From Glandiceps talaboti (taxonomy: Eukaryota; Hemichordata; Enteropneusta; Spengelidae): DNA of 50,000 nt. The translations under genes were made by a program, and so were the position numbers. Location of the stretch: NCBI RefSeq assembly GCF_964340395.1, contig NC_135553.1, positions 16,733,501 through 16,783,500 on the forward strand. Direction: 5' to 3'. Below, piece after piece: positions 11,431 through 23,089 of this stretch (positions are counted from its first letter, which is position 1; each line of letters opens with the position of its first letter). The notes under the pieces are model-generated. The model was not told the origin of the DNA. It saw nothing but the letters and a program-made list of their open reading frames with translations, and did not search any database.

Positions 11431-12839
11431 GTTTGAACAGGGTTCCCCCCCCCCCCATACTCTACCCATCCTTTATTGTTGAATGGTTTATTCCATCACA
11501 TCATCTTGAAGAGTAGGCATGTCCCATGTCCAACGAGGAGACACAACATGAGTAGGCATGTTCCATGTCCAATGAGCAGACACAACATATCTAAGTATGT
11601 TTGATTTAGGTTCACAAGTGTTGTTGCGTGATCAGAGTAGTGATATCAAGAAAATGACAACATAAACTGCCAGTTCCTTAAAACCCAATCATAGTTGGGA
11701 CTATGTTATTCTCAATGACTTGTTTACATTGTAAATGATGTTAGGGGAGACAGCTTTGCTTTGGCGATATTGAAATTTGAATTCCTCCCCTGATATTTGC
11801 AAAAATAGTTTACTAGGCTTATATATTATGGTATTAATTTTGATTGTGAAATAACTGGGTACTTGATTATCTATCAAAAATAGTTTGTTTAAGGTTTTAT
11901 TATCAACTGATGATTGTCGCCATCCGGAGGTAAAGTGTCCCCATTTTGTTGCAGCCTATATGGGATATTGACTCCACTAGCTTTAAACCTTGTCAGAACA
12001 CTGACATTTATTTTTCTTTCTTTCTTTCTTTCTTTCTTTCCGATTATGCATACAGATATGTTGTATGAACAAGTTTTAATGTGTGACTGAAAAGCCATCA
12101 CTCTATGGCTAATAGAGCCTTCCTTGAGGACACCCTCAATGGGGAGAGGAGCTGATGACTATATAATCTGATGTAAGCTGCTTCTTCCCAGGCAGGATGG
12201 ACTACATATATGAAGAGAGCGTGTATATGGAAGACAACACAAACTCTATATATATTTATACTCCGCCACACATAATCAGCAACAACCAAGTTCTGCCTGA
12301 TGGTAGTCAGACAAGGTAAAAAAAAATTACGTTCATCCTACATAATGACGTAGTCAGATGCACCATTACATATAAATTTCAATTTCATCCCAAAGATGAC
12401 AGCCCTGAAGAATAAAGATTTGGTATTTACTTTAGTAAACACAGGGAGAAGAGCAAAACAAACATTTGGTCAGTCAAGCACTGTCAAGTATTCAAGTGTT
12501 ACAGGATCAGGTTAATGAACTTGCTGCCCAAAACACAAGAAGAACATAAAAAACATCCACCTTTTACCTACTTTTGGTAAGGAAGTCCATCATTCAAATG
12601 AGATGGACAGAGAGGTGGTAGCTTTAGTGCCTACTACAAATTTGGAATCATGAACATCCTAATGCAAAGGATCTTCTCTGTGAATGCCTATGAAGATTTT
12701 GAACTTCATCCTCCTGAGATGGATGACATATGGTAACTACTTGTGATGCCAACCGGAGATTTAAAAAACCTAATGTGATGGCTGGAATGAACCAGGAGAT
12801 TTGGAAACCTCAACTAAGTGGATGGAATGTGTGCTTCCG
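11431..12839. other. Gene-free stretch with a (TTTC)n run
   Basis: Contains a poly-C run at about 11446-11456, a near-duplicate of CATGTCCAA(C/T)GAG at about 11526-11577, and a TTTC tetramer microsatellite at 12011-12040. No supported exon. Confidence 0.45.
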
Positions 12840-15800
12840 GAATTATCAGATGTGAAAAAACATGCAACCTGTGTGAAAAAGAACACAATTGTGATATACG
12901 TGTAAGGATGGAAAAACAATAGGCCACCTGTGCGAAACAGTCACAGTGGCAAGGGTAAAACAAGATGAAAAAATAGCCTACTGTTGTGAAATGTACACAA
13001 TGGCAAGGGAAAATTGATATGAAAAATGAAATGAGCAAAGTGGTGAAATAAAATGACATGTAAAAAGCACGCCACCAGCCCGAAACAAGAAAAGTGGCAG
13101 GTAAAAGGACGCATAAATAAACTAGACACTGATGTGAAATGGATGTAGTGTCAGTGTTAATAACAGGCCAAGGTGTTAAACAGACACCGAGGTGATATAA
13201 AAGGACATTAAAAAACAAGTTCACAGTGCAAAACTGACACATTAGTGTGGACACAAAATGAAACAGGCCACAGGTTGAAACAAGAAAAGTGGCAAGAGAG
13301 AGGACACGTTGAAAACAGACAGTGGTTATATAAAAAGACATTAAAAAACAGTCCACAGTGCGAAAATGGCACGTTAGTGTGGACATAAAATGAAACGGGC
13401 CACAGTGCGAAAAAAAAGTGGGAAATGAGAGGACATGTTGAAAACAGACAGTGGTTATATAAAAAGACATTAAAAAACAGTCCACTGTGCGAAAATGGCA
13501 CATTAGTGTGGACACAAAATGAAATGGGCCAAAGTGCGAAACAAGAAAAAAGGGCAAGTGAGAGGACATATTGAAAACAGACAGTGGTGATATAAAATGA
13601 CATTAAAAAACAGTCCACAGTGCGAAACTGGCACACTAGTGTGGACACAAAATGAAACGGGCCACAGTGCCAAAAAAAAGTGTGAAATGAGAGGACATAT
13701 TGAAAACAGAGACAATGGCAATATAAAAGGACATTATAAAACAAGTCTACAGTGCGAAACTGGCACACTAGTGTGGACACAAAATGAAACAGGCCACCAT
13801 GCGAAACAAGAAAAGTGGCAAGTGAGAGGACACGTTGAAAACAGACAGTGGTTATATAAAAGGACATTTAAAAAAGTCCACAGTGTGAAACTGGCACATT
13901 AGTGTGGACATAAAATGAAACGGGCCACAGTGCGAAACAGGAAAAGTGGCAAGAGAGAGGACACGTTGCGAACAGACAATGGTTATATAAAAGGACATTT
14001 AAAAAAGTCCACAGTGTGAAACTGGCACATTAGTGTGGACATAAAATGAAACGGGCAACAGTGTGAAACAAGAAAAGTGGCAAACGAGAGGACACGTTGA
14101 AAACAGACAGTGGAATTATATACAAGGACATTTAACAACAGTCCACAGTGCAAAACTGGCACATTAGTGTGGACATAAAATGAAAAGCGCCACAGTGTGA
14201 AACAAGAAAAGTGGCAAGTGAGAGGACACGTTGAAAATAGACAGTGGTTATATAAAAGGACATTAAAAAACAGTCCACAGTGCGAAACTGGTACATTTGT
14301 GTGGACACAAAATGAAACAGGCCACAGTGCGAAACAAGAAAAATGGCAAGTGAGGGGACACATTGAAAACAGAGACAATTGCGATATAAAAGGACATTGA
14401 AAAACAAGTCTCCAGTGCGAAACTGGCACATTAGTGTGGACACAAAATGAAATGGGCCACAGTGTGAAACAAGAAAAGTGGCAAACGAGAGGACATGTTG
14501 AAAACAGACAGTGGTTATATAAAATACATTAAAAAACAGTCCGCAGTGCGAAACTGGCACATTAGTGTGGACATAAAATGAAACAGGCTACAGTGCGAAA
14601 CAAGAAAAGTGGCAAGTGAGAGGATACGTTGAAAACAGATAGTGGTTATATAAAAGACATTAAAAAACTGTCCACAGTGCGAAACTGGCACACGTTGCGA
14701 ACAGACAGTGGTTATATAAAAGACATTAAAAAACAGTCACCAGTGCGAAACTGGCACATTAGTGTGGACATAAAATGAAACGGGCCACAGTGTGAAACAA
14801 GAAAAGTGGCAAGTGAGAGGACACGTTGAAAACAGACAGTGGAATTATATACAAGGACATTTAAAAACAGTCCACAGTGCAAAACTGGCACATTAGTGTG
14901 GACATAAAATGAAACGGGCCACAGTGCGAAACAAGAAAAGTGGCAAGTGAGAGGACACATTGAAAACAGACAGTGGTTATATAAAAGGACATTAAAAACA
15001 GTCCACAGTGGGAAACTGGCACATTAGTGTGGACATAAAATGAAATGGGTCATAGTATGAAACAAGAAAAGTGGCAAACGAGAGGACATGTTGAAAACAG
15101 ATAGTGGTTATATAAAAGACATTAAAAACAGTCCACAGTGCGAAACTGGTACATTTGTGTGGACACAAAATGAAACAGGCCACAGTGCGAAACAAGAAAA
15201 ATGGCAAGTGAGAGGACACATTGAAAACAGAGAAATTGCGATATAAAAGGACTTTAAAAAAAGTCTCCAGTACGAAACTGGCACATTAGTGTGGACACAA
15301 AATGAAATGGGCCACAGTGGGAAACAAGAAAAAGGGCAAGTGGGAGGACGTTGAAAACAGACAGTGGTTATATAAAATGACATTAAAAACAGTCCACAGT
15401 GCGAAACTGGCACACTAGTGTGGACACAAAATGAAACAGGCCACAGTGCGAAACAAGAAAAGTGGCAAGTGAGAGGACACGTTGAAAACAGACAGTGGTT
15501 ATATAAAAAGACATTAGAAAACAGTCCACAGTGCGAAACTGGCACTTTTGTGTGGACACAAAATGAAACAACAAGAAAAGTGGCAAGTGAGAGGACACGT
15601 TGAAAACAGAGACAGTGGTTATATAAAAGGACCTTTAAAACAGTCTACAGTGCGAAACTGGCACATTAGTGTGGACAAAAAATGAAATGAGCCACAGTGC
15701 GAAAAAAAAGTGGGAAATGAGAGGACATGTTGAAAACAGAGACAATGGCAATATAAAAGGACATTGAAAAAGAAGTCTCCAGTGCGAAACTGGCACATTA

Positions 15801-16790
15801 GTGTGGACACAAAATGAAATGGGCCACAGTGCGAAACAAGAAAAAGGGCAAGTGAGAGGACATGTTGAAAACAGACAGTGGTGATATAAAATGACTTTAA
15901 AAAAAGTCTCCAGTGCGAAACTGGCACACTATGCGGACACAAAATGAAACAGGCCACAGTGCGAAACAAGGAAAGTGGCAAGTGAAAGGACACGTTGAAA
16001 ACAGACAGTGGTTATATAAAAGGACATTAAAAACAGTCTACAGTGCGAAACTGGTACACTCGCGTGGACACAAAATGAAACAGGTCACAGTGCGAAACAA
16101 GAAAAGTGGCAAGTGAGAGGACACGTTGAAAACAGACAGTGGTTATATAAAAAGACATTAGAAAACAGTCCACAGTGCGAAACTGGCACTTTTGTGTGGA
16201 CACAAAATGAAACAACAAGAAAAGTGGCAAGTGAGAGGACACGTTGAAAACAGAGACAGTGGTTATATAAAAAGACATTAGAAAACAGTCCACAGTGCGA
16301 AACTGGCACTTTTGTGTGGACACAAAATGAAACAACAAGAAAAGTGGCAAGTGAGAGGACACGTTGAAAACAGAGACAATGGCAATATAAAAGGACATTA
16401 AAAAACAAGTCTCCAGTGCGAAACTGGCACATTAGTGTGGACACAAAATGAAATGGGCCACAGTGCGAAACAAGAAAAAGGGCAAGTGAGAGGACATGTT
16501 GAAAACAGACAGTGGTTATATAAAATGACATTAAAAAACAGTCCACAGTGCGAAACTGGCACACTATGCGGACACAAAATGAAACAGGCCACAGTGCGAA
16601 ACTGGCACACTATGCGGACACAAAATGAAACAGGCCACAGTGCGAAACAAGAAAAGTGGCAAGTGAGAGGACACGTTGAAAACAGACAGTGGTTATATAA
16701 AAGGACATTAAAAACAGTCTACAGTGCGAAACTGGTACACTCGCGTGGACACAAAATGAAACAGGTCACAGTGTGAAACACAGAACGTGG
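12840..16790. repeat. Satellite array, unit about 132 bp
   Basis: About 30 head-to-tail copies of a unit of roughly 132 bp. In order each unit has CACGTTGAAAACAGACAGTG, GTTATATAAAAGGACATT, CAGTCCACAGTGCGAAACTG, GCACATTAGTGTGGACA, AAAATGAAACGGGCCACAGT and GCGAAACAAGAAAAGTGGCA. The word GTGCGAAAC occurs twice per unit about 48 bp apart, which suggests an older internal duplication. Units between about 13230 and 16770 are similar. Those at 12840-13200 and past 16770 are strongly diverged. Variants lacking the GGCCACAGTGCGA part recur near 15560, 16210 and 16330. The long minus-strand frames here arise because the unit is a multiple of three without stops. Confidence 0.95.
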
Positions 16791-17603
16791 TGATGTAAAA
16801 CGATATGTAAATAAACAGGACACTGATATGCAACGGACATAGTGTCAACCTTACAAACAGACTAATAGGCAACACAGGACAAGAACACTTGACAAAGGAG
16901 GAGTGGCAAAAACGACACAATAAATGATGTGTGAGCATAACAAATACATATAGAAGATTCACAGCAACCTGTATAAAAGAAAGTGACGTAGTGATAAATA
17001 GACACATTATAAAACGTGTGAAAAGAAAAATATCAAGGTGATTGAAAGGACAAGAAGAACCAGCCCACTGGGTTACAACCTGTTTGAACTAAAGTTAAAA
17101 TGAAGATTTGTAACATGGAAGTGTAACTCATGTTACCCCTAGATGTATGTTATGAGGATATCCCCTAGATGACCAAAGGATACCACTTCTCTGATAATGG
17201 TAGTAATCTGTGATAACTAAAGTACATCACATGTACCAGACTACTGTCATAACTGCAGAAGACATCTCTCGGAATTGAAGTTCACCAAGTCAGTTATCAT
17301 ACACTGGCTCGAAGAGGAATACTGGACTGAAGATTGGACATCCACCAAATCGTGATAATCAGATGGTCATTGGCCAAGCAGTGAGTACACGCTTTGGTCA
17401 ATGGCTGTCATCAGCATATGTAACCTGCAGATTACCACGTGTGCACAATTGCGTATAGTTTGTAAACTGATCAAACACGTGGTGTTACTTGGTTGCAAAC
17501 TGCTAAAACCTTATTGGTTCACAGAAATCTTGAATGATTTTTCTATCTGTTCTACATGTAAATATGTCTTGCTATAGTGGTCAGTTATAAACTGCAAGCC
17601 ACT
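16791..17603. other. Decayed satellite edge and spacer
   Basis: 16791-17060 keeps only scattered words of the satellite (GATATGTAAATAAACAGGAC, GACACTGATATG). The rest holds no recognisable gene. There may be promoter or first-exon sequence of the cassette array starting near 17600. Confidence 0.4.
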
Positions 17604-17619
17604 ATGCAAGCTATTTTCG

Positions 17620-20600
17620 ATGAACAGATGCAGCGCAGCGAATCTGGTTATCTGCAGTCTTATAAAGAAGGTAAGTCTTGTTTGAGTAAAGCAATGGCTT
17701 TACTTGTTAATACCCATATAAATCTCTTTTTCTCTTTTTCTCTACACAGATAACAATGAAGAAGGACTCTACCGCTGAAAGATTTCAAGAAAAAGAATAT
17801 CAAAGGCAAGTACCTATACAATTTTGTTCATTTTTTAATAATGTTTTTCCTCGTTTTTTCAGATCACTGGAAAAGCTGATGAAGTTATTAGAAGATGAAG
17901 CATATAAGTAAGTTTCAAATCTTTGAGTCCTTTCAAATTTTATGTTTTTGTCAGTCGTGAAAAAATGTTTTCTCAGTACATGTTTTATTGAGGCTTGTGT
18001 AGAGGGAACATGATGGTTGAGAGACCCAAACTCTTTTGTATATTTATATATCTGAATAACCCGTTGTTAGATCACCATACATGTAAATAAACCATGGAAT
18101 GCAGTATTTCTCTTCTCCTCTCAGGTAACACAATTGAGTCATCATTGATGAAGAAGGATGCTGCTGCTGCTGAAGAAACTTTATTAAAAGAAAAAATATG
18201 AGAGGTATGTATCTCTATATTATTTCTATTCAGTTTATTTGATAATGTGTTTACCCTATTTTTCAATCACACCCAGGAATGATGAAGAAAGCTAGTGAAG
18301 AATGTTATTAAAAGAAGGGGACAAGTAAGTTTCTTATTTTGCAATCTTGATGTTCTGATACAATCAATCATTAGTCTCTGAAAGGGGAATATTCCAATGG
18401 GCGCCATCCACCTTTTTTGTCCATGCCTACATGCGTCTGTCTGTGTGTAGTACATCATTTCTCAGGCGGCAATATTTGTAGTTAAAAATAAACACTGCAT
18501 AACTCAAAAACTGCAATACCCATGACACTTCATTCAAGTGTCTACCCCCATATTATCAGATTCAAGGTATGTTTGGAGACCTTGACCTTCAGGGCCAATT
18601 ATCAAAATCCATCCAATTCCTACCTATCACACACATTGTAGTGTTTACACATTGCCAATTTTTTTTAAATCATGTTTACAAGTAATGTGAAGAAAAGGAG
18701 ACATTGTTTTTGGTGCTAATGTAATTTCTATTGAATGGCAGCCATATTTGTAGCCAAGTTCTTTTAAATCATGTCCCCATTCTGTCACATAGAAGGAAAG
18801 TATTTTGGGGGGGGGGTCTTCTATGAAGACTTGTTCAGTTCATAAAACAAGCAGTTTGTGCTTGTATTCCAGATCATGCTCATACCCCAGGAACTTGTAT
18901 CACCAGAATTAATGAAGGAAACTCAAGAAAAAAGTTATCAGAAGATAAAGAATATAGTAAGTTTCAAGTCTTACAGTCTCTTCAAAATGTATGATTTTCT
19001 AAGTCGTGAAGAAATTTTTTCTCACTGGATCGTTTTATCAAAGATTGTGTAGAGGGAAAGTGATGGTTAAAAGAGCCAAAACGTTTTCTTTATAGATCTG
19101 AAAACACCATTGTTGGATCACCATAGATATAAATAATCCATGTAAATCTGTATTTTACTTCTCTACTCAGGTATTAACACAATTGACTCAACATTGAAGA
19201 AAACATTACTGAAGAAAGTCTAAAGGAAAAGAATATCAAAAGTAAATACCTATATATTTCTGTACAATTTATTTGATAATGTTTTTTTCATCATTTTCAG
19301 ATAATACCCATGTGTCACTTTACTTCAGAAAAGGTGTGAACGAACGATTTATTTTAGGGCATTTGTGTGCTTAGAGGGTTTGGTCAAATGGTTTATAAAT
19401 AAACATCAAAACATGGTGCTTGGCGTCAATAGGAGGATAGAGGTGTGGATAGCAGGGTGCCACGCCCTGCCACTACTTCTATCTATATATATATAGGCCT
19501 ATTGACCACATTTCCTTAGAATTACAGATTTATTGTTTCTGACATGGGATTGATATAAAACTATGAGAGCATGCCAAGTGTGTGTATATATGGAGGTATG
19601 TATAATATTATTTCTTTTCAGTTTATTTGATAATGTCTTTGCCTTATTTTTTAGATCACACCCAGGAACGATGAAGAAAGCTAGCTTAGAATGTTATTAA
19701 AAGAAGAGGACAAGTAAGTTTCTTATTTTGCAATCTTGATATTCTAATCACTCCTAAAATGAATCATTACTATTAGAATGGGATCCACCCACTGTTTTTG
19801 TCCATGCCTGCGCATGCATCTGTCTGTGCGTAATACATCATTTCTCAGACATGCCGTATCCAATTTCTTTCAAACCTGGCACAAAGGTGACCTGTCAACT
19901 GGGACATACACAAAGTTGACCAAAGAGGTCAGTTTTTGAAATGCAGCCATTTCCTGCATAAGTATCTATTTCTTGCCAGTAAATTCTTTTAAATCACGTT
20001 GTGTTCAGTCACATAGAAGTCAAGTATTCGAGGGGGGTCTGTACCTTCCATGAAGTCTTGCTAGCTTTTTTTAGTTTGAACAGACAAGCAGAACAGTTTG
20101 CACTTGGTGACCACTAGTTCTACTTTAGTAAATGTACTCTCATATTAAATTCAATTAAATTTGGTACATACTTCAAACATAACTAATTGTATATGTTCTG
20201 TTAATGTTGCATGCCATTCAAACAATTATTGTGTGTATAGGAACAAAAATCTAAAGACTTTGCCCTTATAGAAGGCATTCAGTTGAAATATGCTTGGTAT
20301 TCTGTTCAATTCAGTTCATATTAATGTTTTCTTTGTTTACAGATCTTACCCATGAAGAACTAATATGACCAGAATTGAAGAGGATTATGCTATAGAAGAA
20401 AGTTATCAAACAAGAAGAAGAAGACATAAGTAAGTGTCAAATATTGCAATCTCTTCAAAGTTAGTTTTAATAACCCTGACCCCTTGATCGTGATGCCGAT
20501 GTTCAAAGTGAAAAAGCCAAAATTATTCAAAGTGTGGATGTACACCTCTGACATCCAATGGCCATCCAGCTATAGTAATGTTTTATTTGTTTCCAGGGCA

Positions 20601-21898
20601 CATCCATGAAGAATATGACAGAAAGCTATCAAACAAGAAGCCAACGTTGGTAAGTTTCCAATTTTGCAATCTCATCAAAGTTTGTTTTCATAACCCAGAC
20701 CCTTGAACTTTATCACAATGTCTAAAGTCAAATTATGGGGGGGGGGGGGGGGGGTACACCTCTGAGATCCATGGGCGACTTTCAACCAAATCTAGCACAA
20801 ATGTTGTATACAGTAGTCCACATATGCATGTAATTATGTTTGATGACTTTTACAATATGAGTTGGATGGCAGTCATATTTATTGTTGAAGTCAGGATATT
20901 GACCTGACAGAGGGAAAGTTACGTTTTTGACCAAAACTTGTTAATAATTTGTTTCCTTGTTTTTTAGACCATGCCAATGCTGCCAAGAAAATGTATTACC
21001 ACAATTTATGACTTCAAAGCTGTCGAAAAAAGCTATTATCAGAGAAAGAAGAGAAAAGCAAGTATTTTATTGAGCAGTTTGGTAATAATCTTATTTTATG
21101 TACTTGTCAGTCATAAGGAAATTGTTTTCTTGATAGATGTTTTATTGAGGTTTGTGTTGAGGGAAAATCTCGGTTAAGAGTCCTGCAATACTTTCTATAT
21201 TTATCTGAATTTACCATTGTTGGATCAGCATACGTGTAAATAAACAAATACCTGTGTTCATCATTCTACATCTGATGATTTTTAGTACCATTTCAGTTGA
21301 TTATGTAGTTGATATAAAAGTCTGGTAGGTAATTTACTCAGAATTACAGATGGAAGTTCCTGACATGGGATCATAAAAAAGATGAGAACAAGTGTTTTTG
21401 AGTTGTATTTCAGTAATTCTGTTCAGTTCATAAAATGTTTCTCCTGGTATTTCAGATCGTACTTGTAGGTCAGGAATTTGTATTACTGGAATTGAAGAAG
21501 AAATCTGAAGAAAACAGGATGAAGTAAGTTTGACATCCTTGCCATCAGTTGAATTATTGTCTATATTCCACTTGAAAATAACCCAAAGCTCACTGCCTGT
21601 ACTGAATAGAGTAGCCAGCTGTTGGTTTAAGACACTGGCTATGGACCAGATAAGAGCTTGCAAAGAAGTGTGTTAATCTTTAAAGTTTTATTGATGGAAG
21701 GTCTGTCCATTCATTTACATCTTTGTATTTATTATTGGAATAATATTTGCATGAGCTTTACTGTGAATTAATATTGAATTATGTCAATGATTTTTCGATT
21801 GCAGGAATCAACAAACTCTCATGAGCACTTTGAATGCACTGCACACTGCACTGCACAGAACTGTACCAAAGATTGTACATAGGTGTACTTATTCATAG
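17620..21898 (+). CDS. Candidate spliced gene of exon cassettes, function unknown
   Basis: A tentative model joins six segments that stay open and match in phase: 17620-17670, 17750-17809, 18873-18956, 20968-21057, 21456-21523 and 21805-21898, giving 148 residues. Each internal segment follows a pyrimidine tract and AG. Donors are GTAAGT at 17671, 18957 and 21524, a weak GTACCT at 17810, and GC-type GCAAGT at 21058. The segments share a basic helix motif: QEKEYQ, QEKSYQKIK, VEKSYYQRKKRK. The C-terminal part is charged then helical, with VLLELKKKSEENRMK and NQQTLMSTLNALHTALHR, and could form a coiled coil. No known domain is recognised. Short open segments occur by chance in AT-rich DNA, several sibling cassettes carry stops, and the start codon is a guess. 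A noncoding transcript or decayed gene is equally possible. Confidence 0.25.
17740..21530 (+). repeat. Tandem family of duplicated exon-like cassettes
   Basis: At least ten related exon-like segments each have a T-rich tract, an AG (mostly CAG or TAG), a purine-rich core with GAAGAA and TTATCA/TTATTA words, and a GTAAGTTTC-type donor. They begin at about 17750, 17863, 18125, 18266, 18873, 19171, 19655, 20343, 20597, 20968 and 21456. The cassette at 18266 has CAA instead of an AG acceptor. Intron sequence is duplicated too: 18230-18357 nearly matches 19618-19745; a GTCGTGAA...GTGTAGAGGGAA block at about 17953-18010 recurs at about 19000-19055 and, diverged, at 21110-21170; GTTGGATCA-type blocks recur at about 18064, 19114 and 21217. 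Confidence 0.8.
20738..20754. repeat. Poly-G run
   Basis: About 17 consecutive G residues between two exon-like cassettes. Shorter G runs occur near 18807 and 20031 in corresponding positions of the duplicated blocks. Confidence 0.85.
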
Positions 21899-22375
21899 AC
21901 ATCTGATTCATCACCATGAAAACATATCACTGTCAACATGCATGCCAGCCTGGAGGGGAGCCATAGGCATGTACCATGCTAGATATTATCAAAGACAGTA
22001 ACCTTATGACTTTGACCTTCATATTCAAGGTCAGCTTGTAATTTACTCCATACTGTTAATATTTTGTACAGACAAATTTAAGTATATTGTAAACATACCT
22101 TTCAGATGAGCTTTCTGTGTAAAAACTGACCTTTGCCCTTGACTGTCAGGATATTATGAACTTAATTACCATCAACTTGTACAAGCAGATTTTGGACACT
22201 GATTAACATTACATTCCTGCATTTAATTTTGGGCTATTGTCCTTGAACATAATAGAACATAACTAGTTTGTTTGTTTTTATCACAAGGCCAGTTGGTTTG
22301 TTAAGTTAGGTAATGGTAATACTTTGGTGTAATTATAAATTTATGTTCACTGCGAAATGATCAGATATCTGGTAT
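21899..22375. other. Spacer or possible 3' UTR
   Basis: Follows the last exon-like segment of the cassette array. No ORF or repeat is recognised. If the candidate gene is real this would be its 3' UTR. Confidence 0.3.
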
Positions 22376-22452
22376 TTAATCCTCTTTCTCCCAACTAGTA
22401 GTTAGTTGTGTACAAACAAATATCCTACACCCACTGGGAGAAAGAGGATTAA
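22376..22452. repeat. Perfect 18-bp inverted repeat
   Basis: TTAATCCTCTTTCTCCCA at 22376-22393 and its exact reverse complement at 22435-22452 are separated by 41 bp. It may be a very short MITE or a stem-loop. Confidence 0.85.
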
Positions 22453-22687
22453 AGTCATCTGAAAATTGAAATTTTTGATTAAATGGTTATAAGAACTTTA
22501 GAACCAGCTGATTAGTATACAGTTGGGTGGGGAACTATTTACATCAGAAAATTGTGAAATTTGATACAAATCTTCATTGTACTTCAAATGATTGACTTTG
22601 TTGCTTAATTTGTGCAAGCTTTGATCACTCCTTTAACCTTCTTTATGTAACCTTAACCTGAACTATAACCTTTAACCTATAACCTTA

Positions 22688-22732
22688 CCCTAACAATAAC
22701 AATAACACTAACACTAACACTAACACTAACAT
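22688..22732. repeat. Short telomere-like hexamer run
   Basis: ACCCTAACAATAAC is followed by about five AACACT hexamers. It resembles a diverged TTAGGG-type array, but only about 45 bp long. It is preceded by several AACCT words from about 22632. Confidence 0.7.
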
Positions 22733-23089
22733 TAATCCCAACTAATATACATGTATAATAAAAGTAACTCTAACTATCTTTCGGTGGTCGTTAAGTTTGC
22801 GCAAAGAAACCAGGCAACTTGTCTAGTATTTGTAGTACAATGATAATTGTGGGATTTAATTACTGAACAACACTTTATGGGAGTCACACAGGTTATATGT
22901 TTGTTTATCCTTCATATAATTGTGGGGTTTTTTCACATGGGTTGGTTGTTCATATTTGGTTGCTTAAACTTTACAATACCCTTTGTATTACCACTGCCAT
23001 TCTTCATACAAAGTGTTTGAAAAGTATGTCCATCCCAAATGAAAAGTATCTCTCTCCCCTATATGAAAATGCTTTTCATATAGATGTAG
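22733..23089. other. Spacer before the minisatellite
   Basis: One 66-codon open frame (22897-23097) runs into the minisatellite and has no recognisable domain. Nothing else is supported. Confidence 0.4.

Noticed and set aside
12814-16610. Several minus-strand ORFs of 70-251 codons
   Set aside because: They are translations of the 132-bp satellite in two overlapping frames. Frame shifts between units and equal openness of alternative frames argue against real proteins.
22688-22732. Interstitial telomere
   Set aside because: Only one ACCCTAAC plus AACACT hexamers, about 45 bp. It is too short and off-consensus to claim telomere origin.
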